From Notospermus geniculatus (taxonomy: Eukaryota; Nemertea; Pilidiophora; Heteronemertea; Lineidae): a stretch of 64,000 nucleotides of DNA. The notes under the pieces are model-generated. The model was not told where the DNA came from. It searched no databases and worked only from the letters and a program-made list of their open reading frames with translations. Below, in pieces: positions 31,201 to 44,700 of this stretch (positions within the stretch are counted from its first letter, which is position 1; each line of letters opens with the position of its first letter). The DNA lies in assembly GCA_002633025.1 (NCBI GenBank), contig NMRB01001799.1, forward strand, positions 45,428-109,427. The letters run 5' to 3'. Position numbers and translations under genes: made by a program.

Positions 31201-32718
31201 ATCGACAGCAACCCGACCAACGGCGTCCGACAATCCGATTCCTCCCACATCTTCTCGAGATCGAGGATGACACCCTCGGCGTACTTCTCACCGAGGGAGT
31301 CGCCGATATACTTCCTCGCCTGGGAGAGAGTTCGGTCGGGACACCATGAACGGACAAGCAACAAACGTCGGAATACGTCGAGGGAGTTGTTATACCCGTC
31401 GGGGATGACCTCTTCTTCAGGAGCCTCTTTATCAAACCACTGTTTCCATTGTTTCTCGTTCCGCGCCACCTGATCCAAGATGCCAGAAAACTGGTGCAGG
31501 TTGCTCAGCTCCACGAGATTTAACCAGGTCAGGTCCGTGATCCATTTGCTCGGCTTGGGTTGCACAACGTTGAGATCCAGTGCGGCGCCACCTATTGGAG
31601 AAAGAGAATAGTAATCGTCATAATACTGGTAACGTGAAAGGTTATACAGCACCTACCGACTGTATCATAATACAGTCTACAGCTTCATATTTTTAACCCC
31701 TCTGTCCACAAACTTCGAGGAGCTGCTCATTCAGCACATTACTTAACCCATTAGGCGCCATATAGCCCAAACCCGCCCAAGCCTGCATAATCCCATATAG
31801 CCCAAACCCGCCCGTGTGATTTCCGGCCGTCACAGAGGCAACCAACAACAACAACAACAACAAAATCTAACCTCGGCTCCAGTTGTATCATGTAGCCAGT
31901 GTTATAAGCTACAAAATAAACATCACTTGTTCACTTTATCTTCAACTTTTTCTTTTTGTCATTTGAGCAAAAAACCATGATATGGTAAAAAAGTGAAAAG
32001 CACTGGGAAAAAAAGCTGACATAATTTATACTTGTCTGGCGCCTAATGGGTTAAGACCCTTTTGGACGATGACGAACTACGCACCCTTAATGAAGGTTGA
32101 GAATTCCTCATGTCGGATCTTGTTCCCCTGCATGTCAATCTTCAGCGCCAGGAGTAAGGTGAACGTCATTTTGTCCTCCTCATACAAGCCACGGACGGCG
32201 TATTTATAGACTTCAAACGTCATGTATTCGATGATGTTGGTGATTCGCTTCTGGGTAATCGGGGACTTTGTTGACCTAGAAACATGAACATGAGAATTGT
32301 ACCAATGTGACGCTCTTACTGGTATAAACAGTGGAGGCTGTATGAGGAACATCTTGGGACTGCCAAGCACTGTCCGTAATTGAGAGGTGTCCTGATTACA
32401 GGGGTCAAAATGAACAGACGTGACTGGGGACTAACTTAATCAATTGGGGACAGAAGCTGCTTACCTAGCCATGGACAAGTCAAAGAGGCCAAGGAATTGT
32501 TTCAGAGACGTCTGGTACATCACGTTCACCAAACTCATGTCGGTTATCAAGAAATACAGGATACTGCCTCGTGTGGCGACCGGACGGAACTCTTCACGCG
32601 CTGTGTTGATCTTGATCTCTGTCTCGGCTGCAATCTGGAGTTTCTGGCTGACGTCCAACGCCGTCTGTTTGGTGATGCGTAGCACGTCGATCAAGTCTTC
32701 GTCGTCGACGAGCGAACC
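28202..32718 (-). CDS. DNAH5/DNAH8: Dynein heavy chain: AAA6 and C-terminal domain
   Basis: Exons 32465-32718, 32085-32275, 31148-31591, 30745-30971, 30361-30633, 29733-29995, 29256-29625, 28808-28960 and 28202-28588. Contains [115 protein letters not shown] and [18 protein letters not shown]. The C-terminal beta-barrel domain is complete. The 32085 exon uses a GTGCGT donor. Confidence 0.95.
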
Positions 32719-35700
32719 CTGGAAGAGCAACCGCCATCTTTAGGAAAACGTTGATACTAACAACAATACAAATAGAAATAACAATGATGTGAAGCTAGCG
32801 AAGTCTGCCAGCATCACGAGGACACAGTGAACTCGGACAGTATCTTACCTCAGTGCTGGTCAAACGGAACAACAAGTTATCTTCCAGCTCCTTCATCTTC
32901 CTCTTGTTGGAGGTGACGTCTTCCATGAGTTTCACACGCTCGCTCTCAAGTTCCTGAAACCAATGAAATACTTGGTGTTAGTTTTTCTGAATACTATTCT
33001 CGGAGTGCATGTTCCAATGTAAGGCATTACTGCTACTCATCAAATAGTATCAATTCAGTGTAGGTGGAAATCAGAGCCCTGGAAACAATCTACAATGTTG
33101 AGGAAACTTCGACACAGAGTAACATCGACACAGGGCCTAGTCATACGTACAGCTTTCTCAGTCAGGATGACACGACCGAGTAACTGATCCTCCAGACCCT
33201 TCATGGTGACCGTGAAATCAATTATTGACGTCTTGGCGGAGACTTCTGGCGTGTATGATGGATTTGGCAGCTTCGTTGTGATGAAGAGACTGAAACCGCT
33301 CATTACGTCCACCTCCTTGTCCCCGACTTTCACCTGAAGAAAAAAAATTCACAAAATAAGTAGCTGTTTCTGTGAACATTTCAGATTCAAGATGGCTGCT
33401 TTGAAGGCCTTATTGAAAATTGGAACAGTCTATTTTTGGAAGGAACCTTACAATTCCACGACACTCCTCCAACATAATGTGAAGCAGACGGCTAGTTAGC
33501 ATACTAGGCCTACCTTCAATGTCCGACCACTCCTGATGAAGTTCTTCTCCAAGACGTTGTCCAGTGCTGGATCGAGCTCCTCTCCGACATCTTCAATCAA
33601 TAGAGGGCGCCCCAAAGATAAGGCGTCTTCTAAATGTTGTCTGAAGTATTTGTGGTTGAGTGAGGTGATCTGAAAAATAGCGTGAAATGTCGGGTCAAAA
33701 TAGCGAATGGAGAGGAGAACACCAAATACTACATTGTTAGCTCTTTCCGACAATATCGGGTGGATTATGGTAGAGTAGGAGGAAACGGGAGCCTGAACTG
33801 CCTCCTAGCCCTCGCCCTGCCCAGGTACCTGGGTGGCTATGGACCTTGGCAACCATGAACCGACCCAAGGAACCCGAGCAACGAGACCCTGGGATGAGAC
33901 CAGACAATGAATCTGAGGTTGTGCAAACAGTTCAGTTCACTAGACCAATGTGGTGCCACAATTCACAAATTTGACTGATAAATTCACGACATCAACACAG
34001 AACAATGATTAACTGTGGCACAAAATATCATTTATATGACTGCAGAATTCATATTTCATAAACCTTACCACTGCAGGCCTAGCCTAAGAAATGACAGCAG
34101 AAATACTGGGATAAATTCAACAGTTTGGTAATGAATCTTTTATCTTTAACCTCGCTGTAAACCGGACACCTCAATTAAGGAGAGATTGTGAAAAGGGACT
34201 CAGCCAAGATGAACCCCCTTGCAGTTTTCAGGTGATTAATTCTACAGCAGGAGGAAACCAGAGTGCCCGGAGAGAATCTGCACTTTCAAAGAGAGTAGCC
34301 TTCTCTGTCTCATTAAGAATGAGTCTGAGTGGGGATCGAACCTGGACCCTCAGCAGTGGCAGGCACAGATGTTTCACTACGCCACTCTGAGTTTAGTGCC
34401 CTATCACAGGACAGCAGACGTACCTGAAGCTCCTTGTCCCCTTCCCTGTTCTTGATCCAGATCTTGCCCTGACCCTGAGGATCAATTAACAACGGGTAAC
34501 GCGATGATTTGGTGACGATCAGGCCGTTCTGGACGGACAACTCATCATTGGGCAGACCTTGGAGATTCCACTCCGCGACCTGGAAGACAAAAAATACATT
34601 TCATGAAGAAGGTGGATTTTGCCATGGCAAAGTTCACCCTGTGGTGGGCCCTTGAAAACGACAATGTAAAGATTTCATCGGCATTTTGTCCATTGGTCAT
34701 GGTGTACTTACTGTAGTCGGATCAACTAACATGTCCGTCACACTCAGGTTCATCGTGTGAGGGATCTTTCTCGTTTTCATCTCTTTCTGCCAGTTCTTGC
34801 CGAGGGCATGGCGGAAATCTTGATTGAACGGCCCAGAGTAGGAAAGGAATGCGGTACACTGCAGCACATCACCAACAAGCCTGCAAGAAGACTTTTTGTA
34901 ATAAACAAAAGGTTTACCCTAGTATAACAATGTTGAAGCAGATTCCACTCCTGAACTGCTGATACAAGCACATGCACGCGGAATGGGTTGAATTACCTTC
35001 CGATTTGTTCCTTAAATTCTTTACTTTGTTCCGTCCAACGTTCTTTCTCATTGGCCAGACCGTTAATGAGCGCTGATGCGGCAGCCATCTTGCGACGGCA
35101 AGTCTCTGCGTCATCCATCAATCGCTAAAACGAGAACGAAGACATGAATATGCTTGGACTGCACCAGAAACCTGCTGCATGTGGATTAATTTGAACTTTC
35201 CAATGAAAACCTATGTGACAGGGTTTTCATAAAACCTCATATTTGGTAAGTTTATTAGCTGTAATGAAGGGAAAGTGTTCTAACTACAGACCCCAGAATC
35301 TTGATATCATCTTTTCTTACCTGTTTCTCAGCCATGGCGGCATCATACTGCGCCTGGACGAGGTCGAGTTCAGCTTGTTTCTCGTCGAGCTGAGCCTGGG
35401 CGGCGGCCAAATCCTTCATGGCGGCGGCGTGTCGAGCTTCTTGTACGACCAAGTTGGCCTGGAAGAAAAGGACAGAATTTCAAATTTCACGTGGTTTTTG
35501 TCCAGAAAATTTCACTTGAGAGCAGAGTTCATCAAATCATAAGCAGACGAAGTTATTGCAATTATTAAAGTGAATTTTCCACAGCTTACCTTGAGTGGAA
35601 GAACTTCCTTGTTTACAACGAAGAATGCAGCCATAGCTTTTGTCCAAGACAGAAGACCGGCAACGTTACCACAAACTTTCTTAGCGGTTTCTAAGTTGTA

Positions 35701-38700
35701 GTCCTCCATTGCTAGGTAAGGCTCGAGCAATTCAACCGTTTCATCGTTGATGGAATCTTTGGGGAAGTTCATGAGAGACTGGAGGAAGCCGGTGCTCGCC
35801 ATCATCTGTAGGTGGAGAGTGGAACAATTAGAACCCGGGGCCCTCCAGTGTTCTAGTTTGATATCCTACCCTCACCAGCCAATGTTCACTGGATGTGAGT
35901 TCAGTCGCCTGGAGTGGGCCTACCTACATTACTGGCGATACAGCAGGGCTAGGCAGAAGCACAGGGGCCTACTCCAACCCTGAATTCGGCTTCGAACATC
36001 GACAACTTTTTAATGCCCCTGATGCAAGATAATATTGAAACCATCAATGGTTCATGTAGTTAGAATGTGATTTTCTGTATACTGGTAACACTATGGTCCC
36101 TCAATGCATACAGCAACCGACTGTCAACTTACAGTGAGACAGATTTTTGGCATAAACATGTTACTTACACGTAGTGACGCACTCCAGGACGGCTTGACGC
36201 AGTCTCGGTCAGGATCTTTCGTGACAGCATCCAACCTCTGTTGGAACAAGAGCAGCACACAGTCCATGATCCTCATAATGAGATGCGGGGGTTTCCCCAG
36301 CTTCCTAACTGTGGCGATATCGGCTGGTTTGATGGTATTAAGTGCTGCCTCGGCCTCTTCTAATGCAGGTCGTGCGTCCTCTAACTTGGCCTCGGCGACC
36401 TTCTTATCCGCATCAATGGCGTCGACGATAGCCTGTGCCTTGTCTTTCACTTTCTGCACCTGGCTTTTCACTTTCTCAGCGGCCTGGGCCTTCACCGTCA
36501 CTTCCTTCAACACAGCTTCTGCTTTCTGATTGGCCACGGCGAGATCCTTCTCCTTCACGGCTAACTCGATGCTCAGCTCTGCCACCGACTCAGAAGCCTC
36601 GATCAACTTATCAAGACCTGTGTTCATCCGGTCAGCGAGTTCGCCGATCTCTCCTTTCTTGTCGCTGTAGACCGTTTTATAACTCGTGATGAACGACAGG
36701 TATGATTTGGGTGTCACATGAGTCGAACGTCGGTACCTGAAATGTCATCGCACATTGAGAGTACAAAGTGGAACATGACTGGGATTCAGTTTATGATTCA
36801 CAAAAAGTGCCAAGAAGATCAGTATTAAGCCTACTATTCTAAGCAGCATCTCATACCTCTGGAAATAGTCGATGCAGCTCTCAGCGACCCCGTCATGCAT
36901 GGTCCCCATGGCCTGTATGACCTGCCTCTTGATCTCGGGACTACACACGATTTCAAATTTATCCAAGAAATGATCAGCCACGGCGATGAGGGCATCTTTT
37001 GGCCAGCGTTGGAACCAATCCATGGTGCAACCGGATATCAAACCGGGGAATTTTAGTGCACGGTTGCGGAACTTCTCGCCGACCTGGAATGAAGAAAGCG
37101 ACAATGTGTATCACTGGTAATTTGTTTCAGGAATAATCATCCATAAAAGATACAGGGCCTCAAAGTTCAGTATTTCAAGAATTTCTCTGAAATTCGTGAC
37201 AGAATCCTGCAAGCACGAGACCGTCAACTTACCGGAGAGAAACAAAGCACAACGTGAAGATTCTGCCGCGTCCTCGACATGAAATACTCGTACAGATTCT
37301 CATTGGTCGGTGGTCGCCTTGGAAACTCCTTCTTCATGATCGGGATCAACTCCATGCAGATCTCGTCCATTTCATCACGGGCGAATAGATTCGACACGAC
37401 GCCAGACGCCAGGACGTTGTTCAAATACTCGAGGAATCCCTCCTCCTTGATCTCTTGGTCGGTGAAGATAAATGAGATACCCTTCCCCTGCTGGCCGGCC
37501 GTGCGGTACAGGAACTTCAGGTCCTCAAGCAGGTTGGACACGTTGTAGGATCTGAAAACGGAACAATTTTGTGGAACTTGTATTCATCATTTCAGAGTTT
37601 CGAAGAAATATCCTAGAAATCAAGATGGCAGAGCACGTCAAAATAACATACAGTAGTGTTCTGCTCCATCGGTCTCAAAGTGCCTCACATGATTACCCCA
37701 GTCTCTCCAGCAACAATTCAGTGAAGAAGGAACTACTCGTAATTCTTTCAGCCCAGTTGAGAGTACAGATTGTCAACTCAGTTGAGAATCTTGGACTATT
37801 CACAAATGCATAGGCCGCCCTGCATAATCCTTGAAGCCCTGCATGAACGTCACAGCCCTGCATAGTCAGATACCTTCATAATCGCCACATACCTGGTCAG
37901 CGTGATCTGGAAATTCTTGTAGCCAGCAATAAATGATGCCAGTTTCGTTAGGGATTGCTTCCCAGAGCCGCCGACACCGACGAGCAGCGCATGACCACGT
38001 GGCGTGCGAATAATCCTGGAGATTTTCACCAAGTGGATCATGGCATCTTGGAAGAAGACCAAGTCCATGTTGGCGCCGCGGATGGCCTCGTTGTACTGCG
38101 CCATGAAGAACTGCAGTCGCTCCTCCAGCGCCGAGAAGGACTCGATCTGAAAAGTTGATGTTACAGCACATTTCAAGATACGACTCAAAACATCCCAAGT
38201 AGTGGTGTCAGAGGGTCCCAGGTTCAACTCCCACTGGGCATGGGACTTTGGGCAAGTCTCTTTGCCTCACTGGCCTCTCTCCACCCAGGTGTCTAAATGG
38301 GTACCGGTCGGAAATGCTCGGATTGCAGCGCTGAATGAGCAGCTCATATGAGTTTCAGGATAGACCAGGTTAAAGTGTAAAGTCGGATGACACCTCTACC
38401 GTTGTTGATATCAGACTATGAACCCAAACTTTAACTTTAACTAAGTCCAACATCCATCAATGCCCCAAATTTCATTCATTTTCTTACTTACTGGTTCATA
38501 AACCTTTGGCATGTCAAAGTCAGCATCTTCTGGTTCATCACCTGTGGCTTCAGGCGCATCCCTAGGAAGGAAAAAAGGTATCACATTAGTCAAAGATACT
38601 TCAAACAGCATCAAAAGTTTCTTTCGGAAAATTTCTAATGACGAAAATTTACTTTTTCAGATTTTCAGATAGTACTTATTATTGATATTATAACTTATTA

Positions 38701-41700
38701 CTTTCAAAAGTTCAAGGCATAAAGTATGGTTACACAGACATGACAGAATGACCGATCATTCATTATTAACTATGGTCGATGATTTCCATGCATAGTCAGA
38801 TATTATGTAAAATCTAAGCACTTTGTTGCAAAATATCAATTTTTCTTCACAGAACAACATCAGAACAATCATTCAAAATAAAATTACAAACTTTACAACA
38901 AATACATTTTATCGAAATATTGTGTAAAATGTTGCAAAAATGGGGAATTTACAGATGAACAAGAGGCCCATGGGCCTTGCGCTCAGCTGACTATGACTTG
39001 GCCACTCAAGAGGTTGACAGGGGAAAAGTGAGGCAAGTACGAATATTTCACCTTTTAATGGCAAGCAAGCAAATATCGAAGATCTCAAGTTATGGAATGG
39101 AAGTACATTTCATTACCTTTAGTTTGATACCAAACATGACTACCTTGGCTCAACTGGTCTTTAAGTAGGTCAGTAGGTCATGTAAGTAGGTCAGTTCAAA
39201 CCTACACTTCATTACCTTTAGTTTGATACCAAACATGACTACCTTGGCTCAACTGGTCTTTAAGTAGGTCAGTAGGTCATGGAACTAGGTCANNNNNNNN
39301 NNNNNNNNNNNNNNNNNNNNNNNNNNNNNNNNNNNNNNNNNNNNNNNNNNNNNNNNNNNNNNNNNNNNNNNNNNNNNNNNNNNNNNNNNNNNNNNNNNNN
39401 NNNNNNNNNNNNNNNNNNNNNNNNNNNNNNNNNNNNNNNNNNNNNNNNNNNNNNNNNNNNNNNNNNNNNNNNNNNNNNNNNNNNNNNNNNNNNNNNNNNN
39501 NNNNNNNNNNNNNNNNNNNNNNNNNNNNNNNNNNNNNNNNNAGATTTTTGGCATAAACATGTTACTTACACGTAATGACGCACTCCATGATGGCTTGACG
39601 CAGTCTCGGTCTGGATCTTTTGTAACGGCATCCAACCTCTGTTGGAACAAGAGCAGCACACAGTCCATGATCCTCATAATGAGATGCGGGGGTTTCCCCA
39701 GCTTCCTAACCGTGGCGATATCGGCTGGTTTGATGGTATTAAGTGCTGCCTCGGCCTCTTCTAGTGCAGGTCGTGCGTCCTCTAACTTGGCCTCGGCGAC
39801 CTTCTTATCTGCATCAATGGCATCGACGATGGCCTGTGCCTTGTCTTTCACTTTCTGCACCTGGCTTTTGACTTTCTCAGCGGCCTGGGCCTTCACCGTC
39901 ACTTCCTTCAACACTGCTTCTGCTTTCTGATTGGCCACGGCGAGATCCTTCTCCTTCACGGCTAACTCGATGCTCAGCTCCGCCACTGACTCAGAAGCCT
40001 CGATCAATTTATCAAGACCTGTATTCATCCGGTCAGCGAGTTCGCCGATCTCTCCTTTCTTGTCGCTGTACACCGTTTTATAACTTGTGATGAACGACAG
40101 GTACGATTTGGGTGTCACATGAGTCGAACGTCGATACCTGAAAAGTTATCGCAATTGAGAGCAACATGACCAGGATTCAGTTATGATTCACATAAATGCG
40201 GTAAGATGATCTGAACTAGCCCTACTATTCTAAGCGTCTCATACCTCTGGAAATAGTCAATACAGCTCTCAGCGACCCCATCATGCATGGTCCCCATGGC
40301 CTGTATGACCTGCCTCTTGATCTCGGGACTACACACAATTTCAAATTTATCCAAGAAATGATCAGCGACGGCGATGAGGGCATCTTTAGGCCAGCGTTGG
40401 AACCAATCCATGGTGCAACCGGATATCAAACCGGGAAATTTTAGTGCACGGTTGCGGAACTTCTCGCCGACCTGGAATGAAGAAAGCGACAATGTGTATC
40501 ACTGGTAATTTGTTTCAGGAATAATCATCCATAAAAGATACAGGGCCTCAAAGTTCAGTATTTCCAGAATTTCTCTGAAATTCGCGACAGAATCCTGAAA
40601 GCATGACACCGCAAACTTACCGGAGAGAAACAAAGCACAACGTGAAGATTCTGCCGCGTCCTCGACATGAAATACTCGTACAGATTCTCATTGGTCGGTG
40701 GTCGCCGTGGAAACTCCTTCTTCATGATCGGGATCAACTCCATGCAGATCTCGTCCATTTCATCACGGGCGAATAGATTCGACACGACGCCAGACGCCAG
40801 GACGTTGTTCAAATACTCAAGGAATCCCTCCTCCTTGATCTCTTGGTCAGTGAAGATAAATGAGATACCCTTCCCCTGTTGGCCTGCCGTGCGGTACAGG
40901 AACTTTAGGTCCTCAAGCAGGTTGGACACGTTGTAGGATCTGAAAACAGAACAATTTAGTGGAACTCATATTCATTGTTTCAACGTTTCTAAGAAATCTA
41001 GTAAAATCAAGATGGCGAGCCCTCAAAACTATGAACATATGTTTTGCTCCATCAGTGTCTCAAATGCCTCACATCATTACCCTCGTCTCACCAGCAACAT
41101 TCCTGGGAAACTCAAGGAATCGCTCTTAATTCTTTCAGAGAAGTTGAGAGTACCGTACAGACTTATAACTTAGTCGGGAATCTTGGACAATTCATAAATG
41201 CATAGGCCGCCATGCATAGTCCTTGCATAAATCAGGGCTCTTCATAATCGCCACCTACCTGGTCAGCGTGATCTGGAAATTCTTGTAGCCAGCAATGAAC
41301 GAGGCCAACTTCGTTAGGGATTGTTTCCCAGAGCCGCCGACACCGACGAGCAGCGCATGACCACGTGGCGTGCGAATAATCCTGGAGATTTTCACCAAGT
41401 GGATCATGGCGTCTTGGAAGAAGACCAAGTCCATGTTGGCGCCACGGATGGCCTCGTTGTACTGCGCCATGAAGAACTGCAGTCGCTCCTCCAGCGCCGA
41501 GAAGGACTCGATCTGAAAAGTTGATACAAATGTTACAACTTGTTTCAAGGTACGACTCAAAACATCCCAAGTCCAACGTCCATCAATGCCCCAAATTTCG
41601 TTCATTTTCTTACTTACTGGCTCATAAACCTTTGGCATGTCAAAGTCAGCATCTTCTGGTTCGTCGCCTGTGGCTTCAGGCGCATCCCTAAGAAGGAAAA

Positions 41701-44700
41701 AACGTACCACATGAGTCAAAGACACTTCAAACAGCATCAAAAGTTTCTCTCAGAAAATTTCTAACGACGAAAATGTAGTTTTTCAGATTTTCAGACAGTA
41801 CTTATTAGCGAGGTTGAGATCAGGGACTTATCACGGATCCTTATACGTATTCGGATCCAAATGTACACAAAATTTGTCCTCATCGTACAGAATTCTATCC
41901 GTATACGTATAAGGATCCGTGATAAGTCGCTGATCTCAACCTCCCTATTATTGATATTATAACTTATTACTTTCAAAAGTTCAAGGCATAATGCAGTGTT
42001 AAAGTTGGTTACACAGAATGGAGATGGAGTTTTCATTCATTACTATTAACTATGGTCGATGATTTCCATGCATAGTCAGATATTTTGTAAAATCTAAGCA
42101 CTTTTATTGCAAAATATCAATTTGTCTTCACAGAACAATACATCAGAAATACGGTACAATGTACAAACTTTACAACAAAATTTTATCGAAATATTGTGTA
42201 AAATGTAGCAAAAATGGGAAATTTACAGATGAAAAAAGATGGGCTGTTGAGGGGTCTCAGAGTAACAAGATTTTAGGAAATCGAGTCGTCTATTGGATTG
42301 GAGAGGTAAATTTCAGGTATCTACTAACACTTTCCACAGGTACTTGTCCACTGGGTAGTAAAAATTCAGGAATTGAAGGTTTTTCAGATAAAGGGACGGA
42401 CAGTTTAGGGCTTGAATTGGATGGAAAATTGGGTGGAAAACCTTCAAACTATGAAAAGGGTTCTAAATAGGGGTAATTTTCAGGAGACTGGGGTGTGGAA
42501 CTTCATACAAGACGTACGGGTAATCTTTGGGAAAATATCAGGTATGGACAAGAACAGGTGCTAAAATATTGAAAAGTTGACGTGTGCAGACTTCGAGAAA
42601 AATTCTATCATAAGACTCATGCTATTATGGGAACTATACATACAAAAGTCGAAACATACATCTTGTGTTCTTTGTACTTTATACTATATTTCCTATTCTA
42701 TATTTTCTGCTCATGACCCCAAAACTAGGAGGAACTGACAGGTGCTCCCCCAAGCAGCTGGACCAAATTTAAATTTCCACAATAAAACTGGACCATTCTG
42801 GCCTATTGATTCAGATGGGGGAAATATCACGTAAATCTCTTGTAAACTACATCACGACAGCATGAGAAATGTTGGAGTCAAAAATGTTACAAAATGTATG
42901 TTTCTGTTTAAAAAATAATGAAAAAATATGAACTCCCTGTGTTCTACCTTAAGAAATCACAGTAGAATTGGGTTTGTAACATGTCTGCGTAATCGTCACT
43001 GACCTCATCGCTGATTACACGTGCGACGGTTTTTTCAAACCAATTCAAATCATTTTGAGTTGTAAACCTGCGTAAGAATGAATTACAGATATGCATGGTT
43101 AGTCGTGTTGTTGAGTGATATTTGAAACCCTGTGCACCAACCGTAGTGAGAATTAATACTGAAATGGAAAGTAGTGGGTTAATTGGAGTGATCAGTGCCT
43201 AACATGGCCATCTTGTGTATGCAAGCATCGGGAATGAGAACGACGGGTCGATTAGAGAAATCGGTATTTCGGGCTGTCAGAATGGTGAAACGGAAACAAC
43301 TCGGTTCAATCCCAATTTGACTGATTCTTCATGTGATAGGAAGGCTCCCTTTGAAAGAGCAGGTTTTGTACGGGCACTCTGGTTTCCCCCTGCAGATTTC
43401 GCCAGTCCTCTGCCCTCCCTGACGCCTGCATACAAGTCGGCAACCTAACATACCGGTGTTGTGCCGAACTCCCCTAAACTGTGATTCTAAACACCATCAA
43501 TCCGCTGATTAGTCAACAAAATAAAGTAATGAGGAACCTGCTGAATACTGCCACTTGGCGGCGCTGTGAGCGGTTGTACCTCTTCTCAGCACTGCGTCAA
43601 GGATGTCATGGCACGATCCTATTGCATTACTCTGTTTTTAACATCTTGGTACAAACCACTCGCACCGCCGCCCTCTCAGGGTATAAGTCAAGCGGGTTCC
43701 TCACTGAACACAAAACTAGTTAGTACCATTGAGAAGTGGACACACAACTGAAATGTAACTGAATATGAGAGGGTTAACAAAAAAAGTTAGGTTAATAAAA
43801 TGAAATTCAGTTCAGAATGTGAGGGATTAAATCAGAACCCAGGGGGTGAAATAGCGGCCAGATGCCAACGACAAGGAGCCAGATGTCCACTCGCCACGAC
43901 GTTACCTCAGGAAGTCAACAAAATATTGGGTCGTTTCGAGCGCCGACAGATGTTCTTCGCCCATTTCGTCGCCGATCACGCGGTTGGCTGTCTTAAGTAA
44001 CCAGTTATAATCCTCTACATGTGTAAACCTGTTGTAATAAGCAGCAGAAGCGAGTTAGAAGACACCAGATGTAACATTTTGACGTCTGCTAAAGCAGGTT
44101 ATGAGTCAATGGTCTGCTAAAAGCGGGTTAGAACACACCAGCTATAACATTATGATGTCTGAAGCTGCAGGAAAAAAGATTATGTGAAAATGAAGCCCAA
44201 AATATTAATACGCCACACCGAAGCACGAAGCGTTGTTGATTGCCTTGCGATAGCGCTACCGCTCTATTGGCCTGTTTACCTCAGGAAATCAACATAGTAC
44301 GCATCGCTGTCGACGAAACCTTGTTCAGTTTCACCGAATTCCTCCATAACGACACGCGACAGGGTTTTTGTGAACCAATGGACATCGTCAACACTTACAA
44401 ACCTGAAGTGTTATTGGGAGAGTTATTCACCTCTAAAACCACACAGAATACTTTCTAACAACTGCGAGAACTTGGAAAATATTTAGGCAGTTCCCCAGAT
44501 CTTTCCTCATGCACGAGTTTCTACAGCATGCTTTGGTCTTCCATGCAACACGACAAACATTGAGTCATACTGACATTGTGTTGATAATCTAACATGCACC
44601 TTGTCTACGTGATTACCATGAATACCGATCGTGATCACATTTCTATGAAGTGTCTCCCATGAGTGAAATATTCATTTAACCCTAACTCCACAAGAAGCTC

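Noticed and set aside
39285-39575. Open frames across the N gap
   Set aside because: Created by untranslated N.
42240-42330. Fourth alternative dynein exon
   Set aside because: GATTTCC on the minus strand resembles the exon ends, but there is no donor, no acceptor in place and no similarity upstream.
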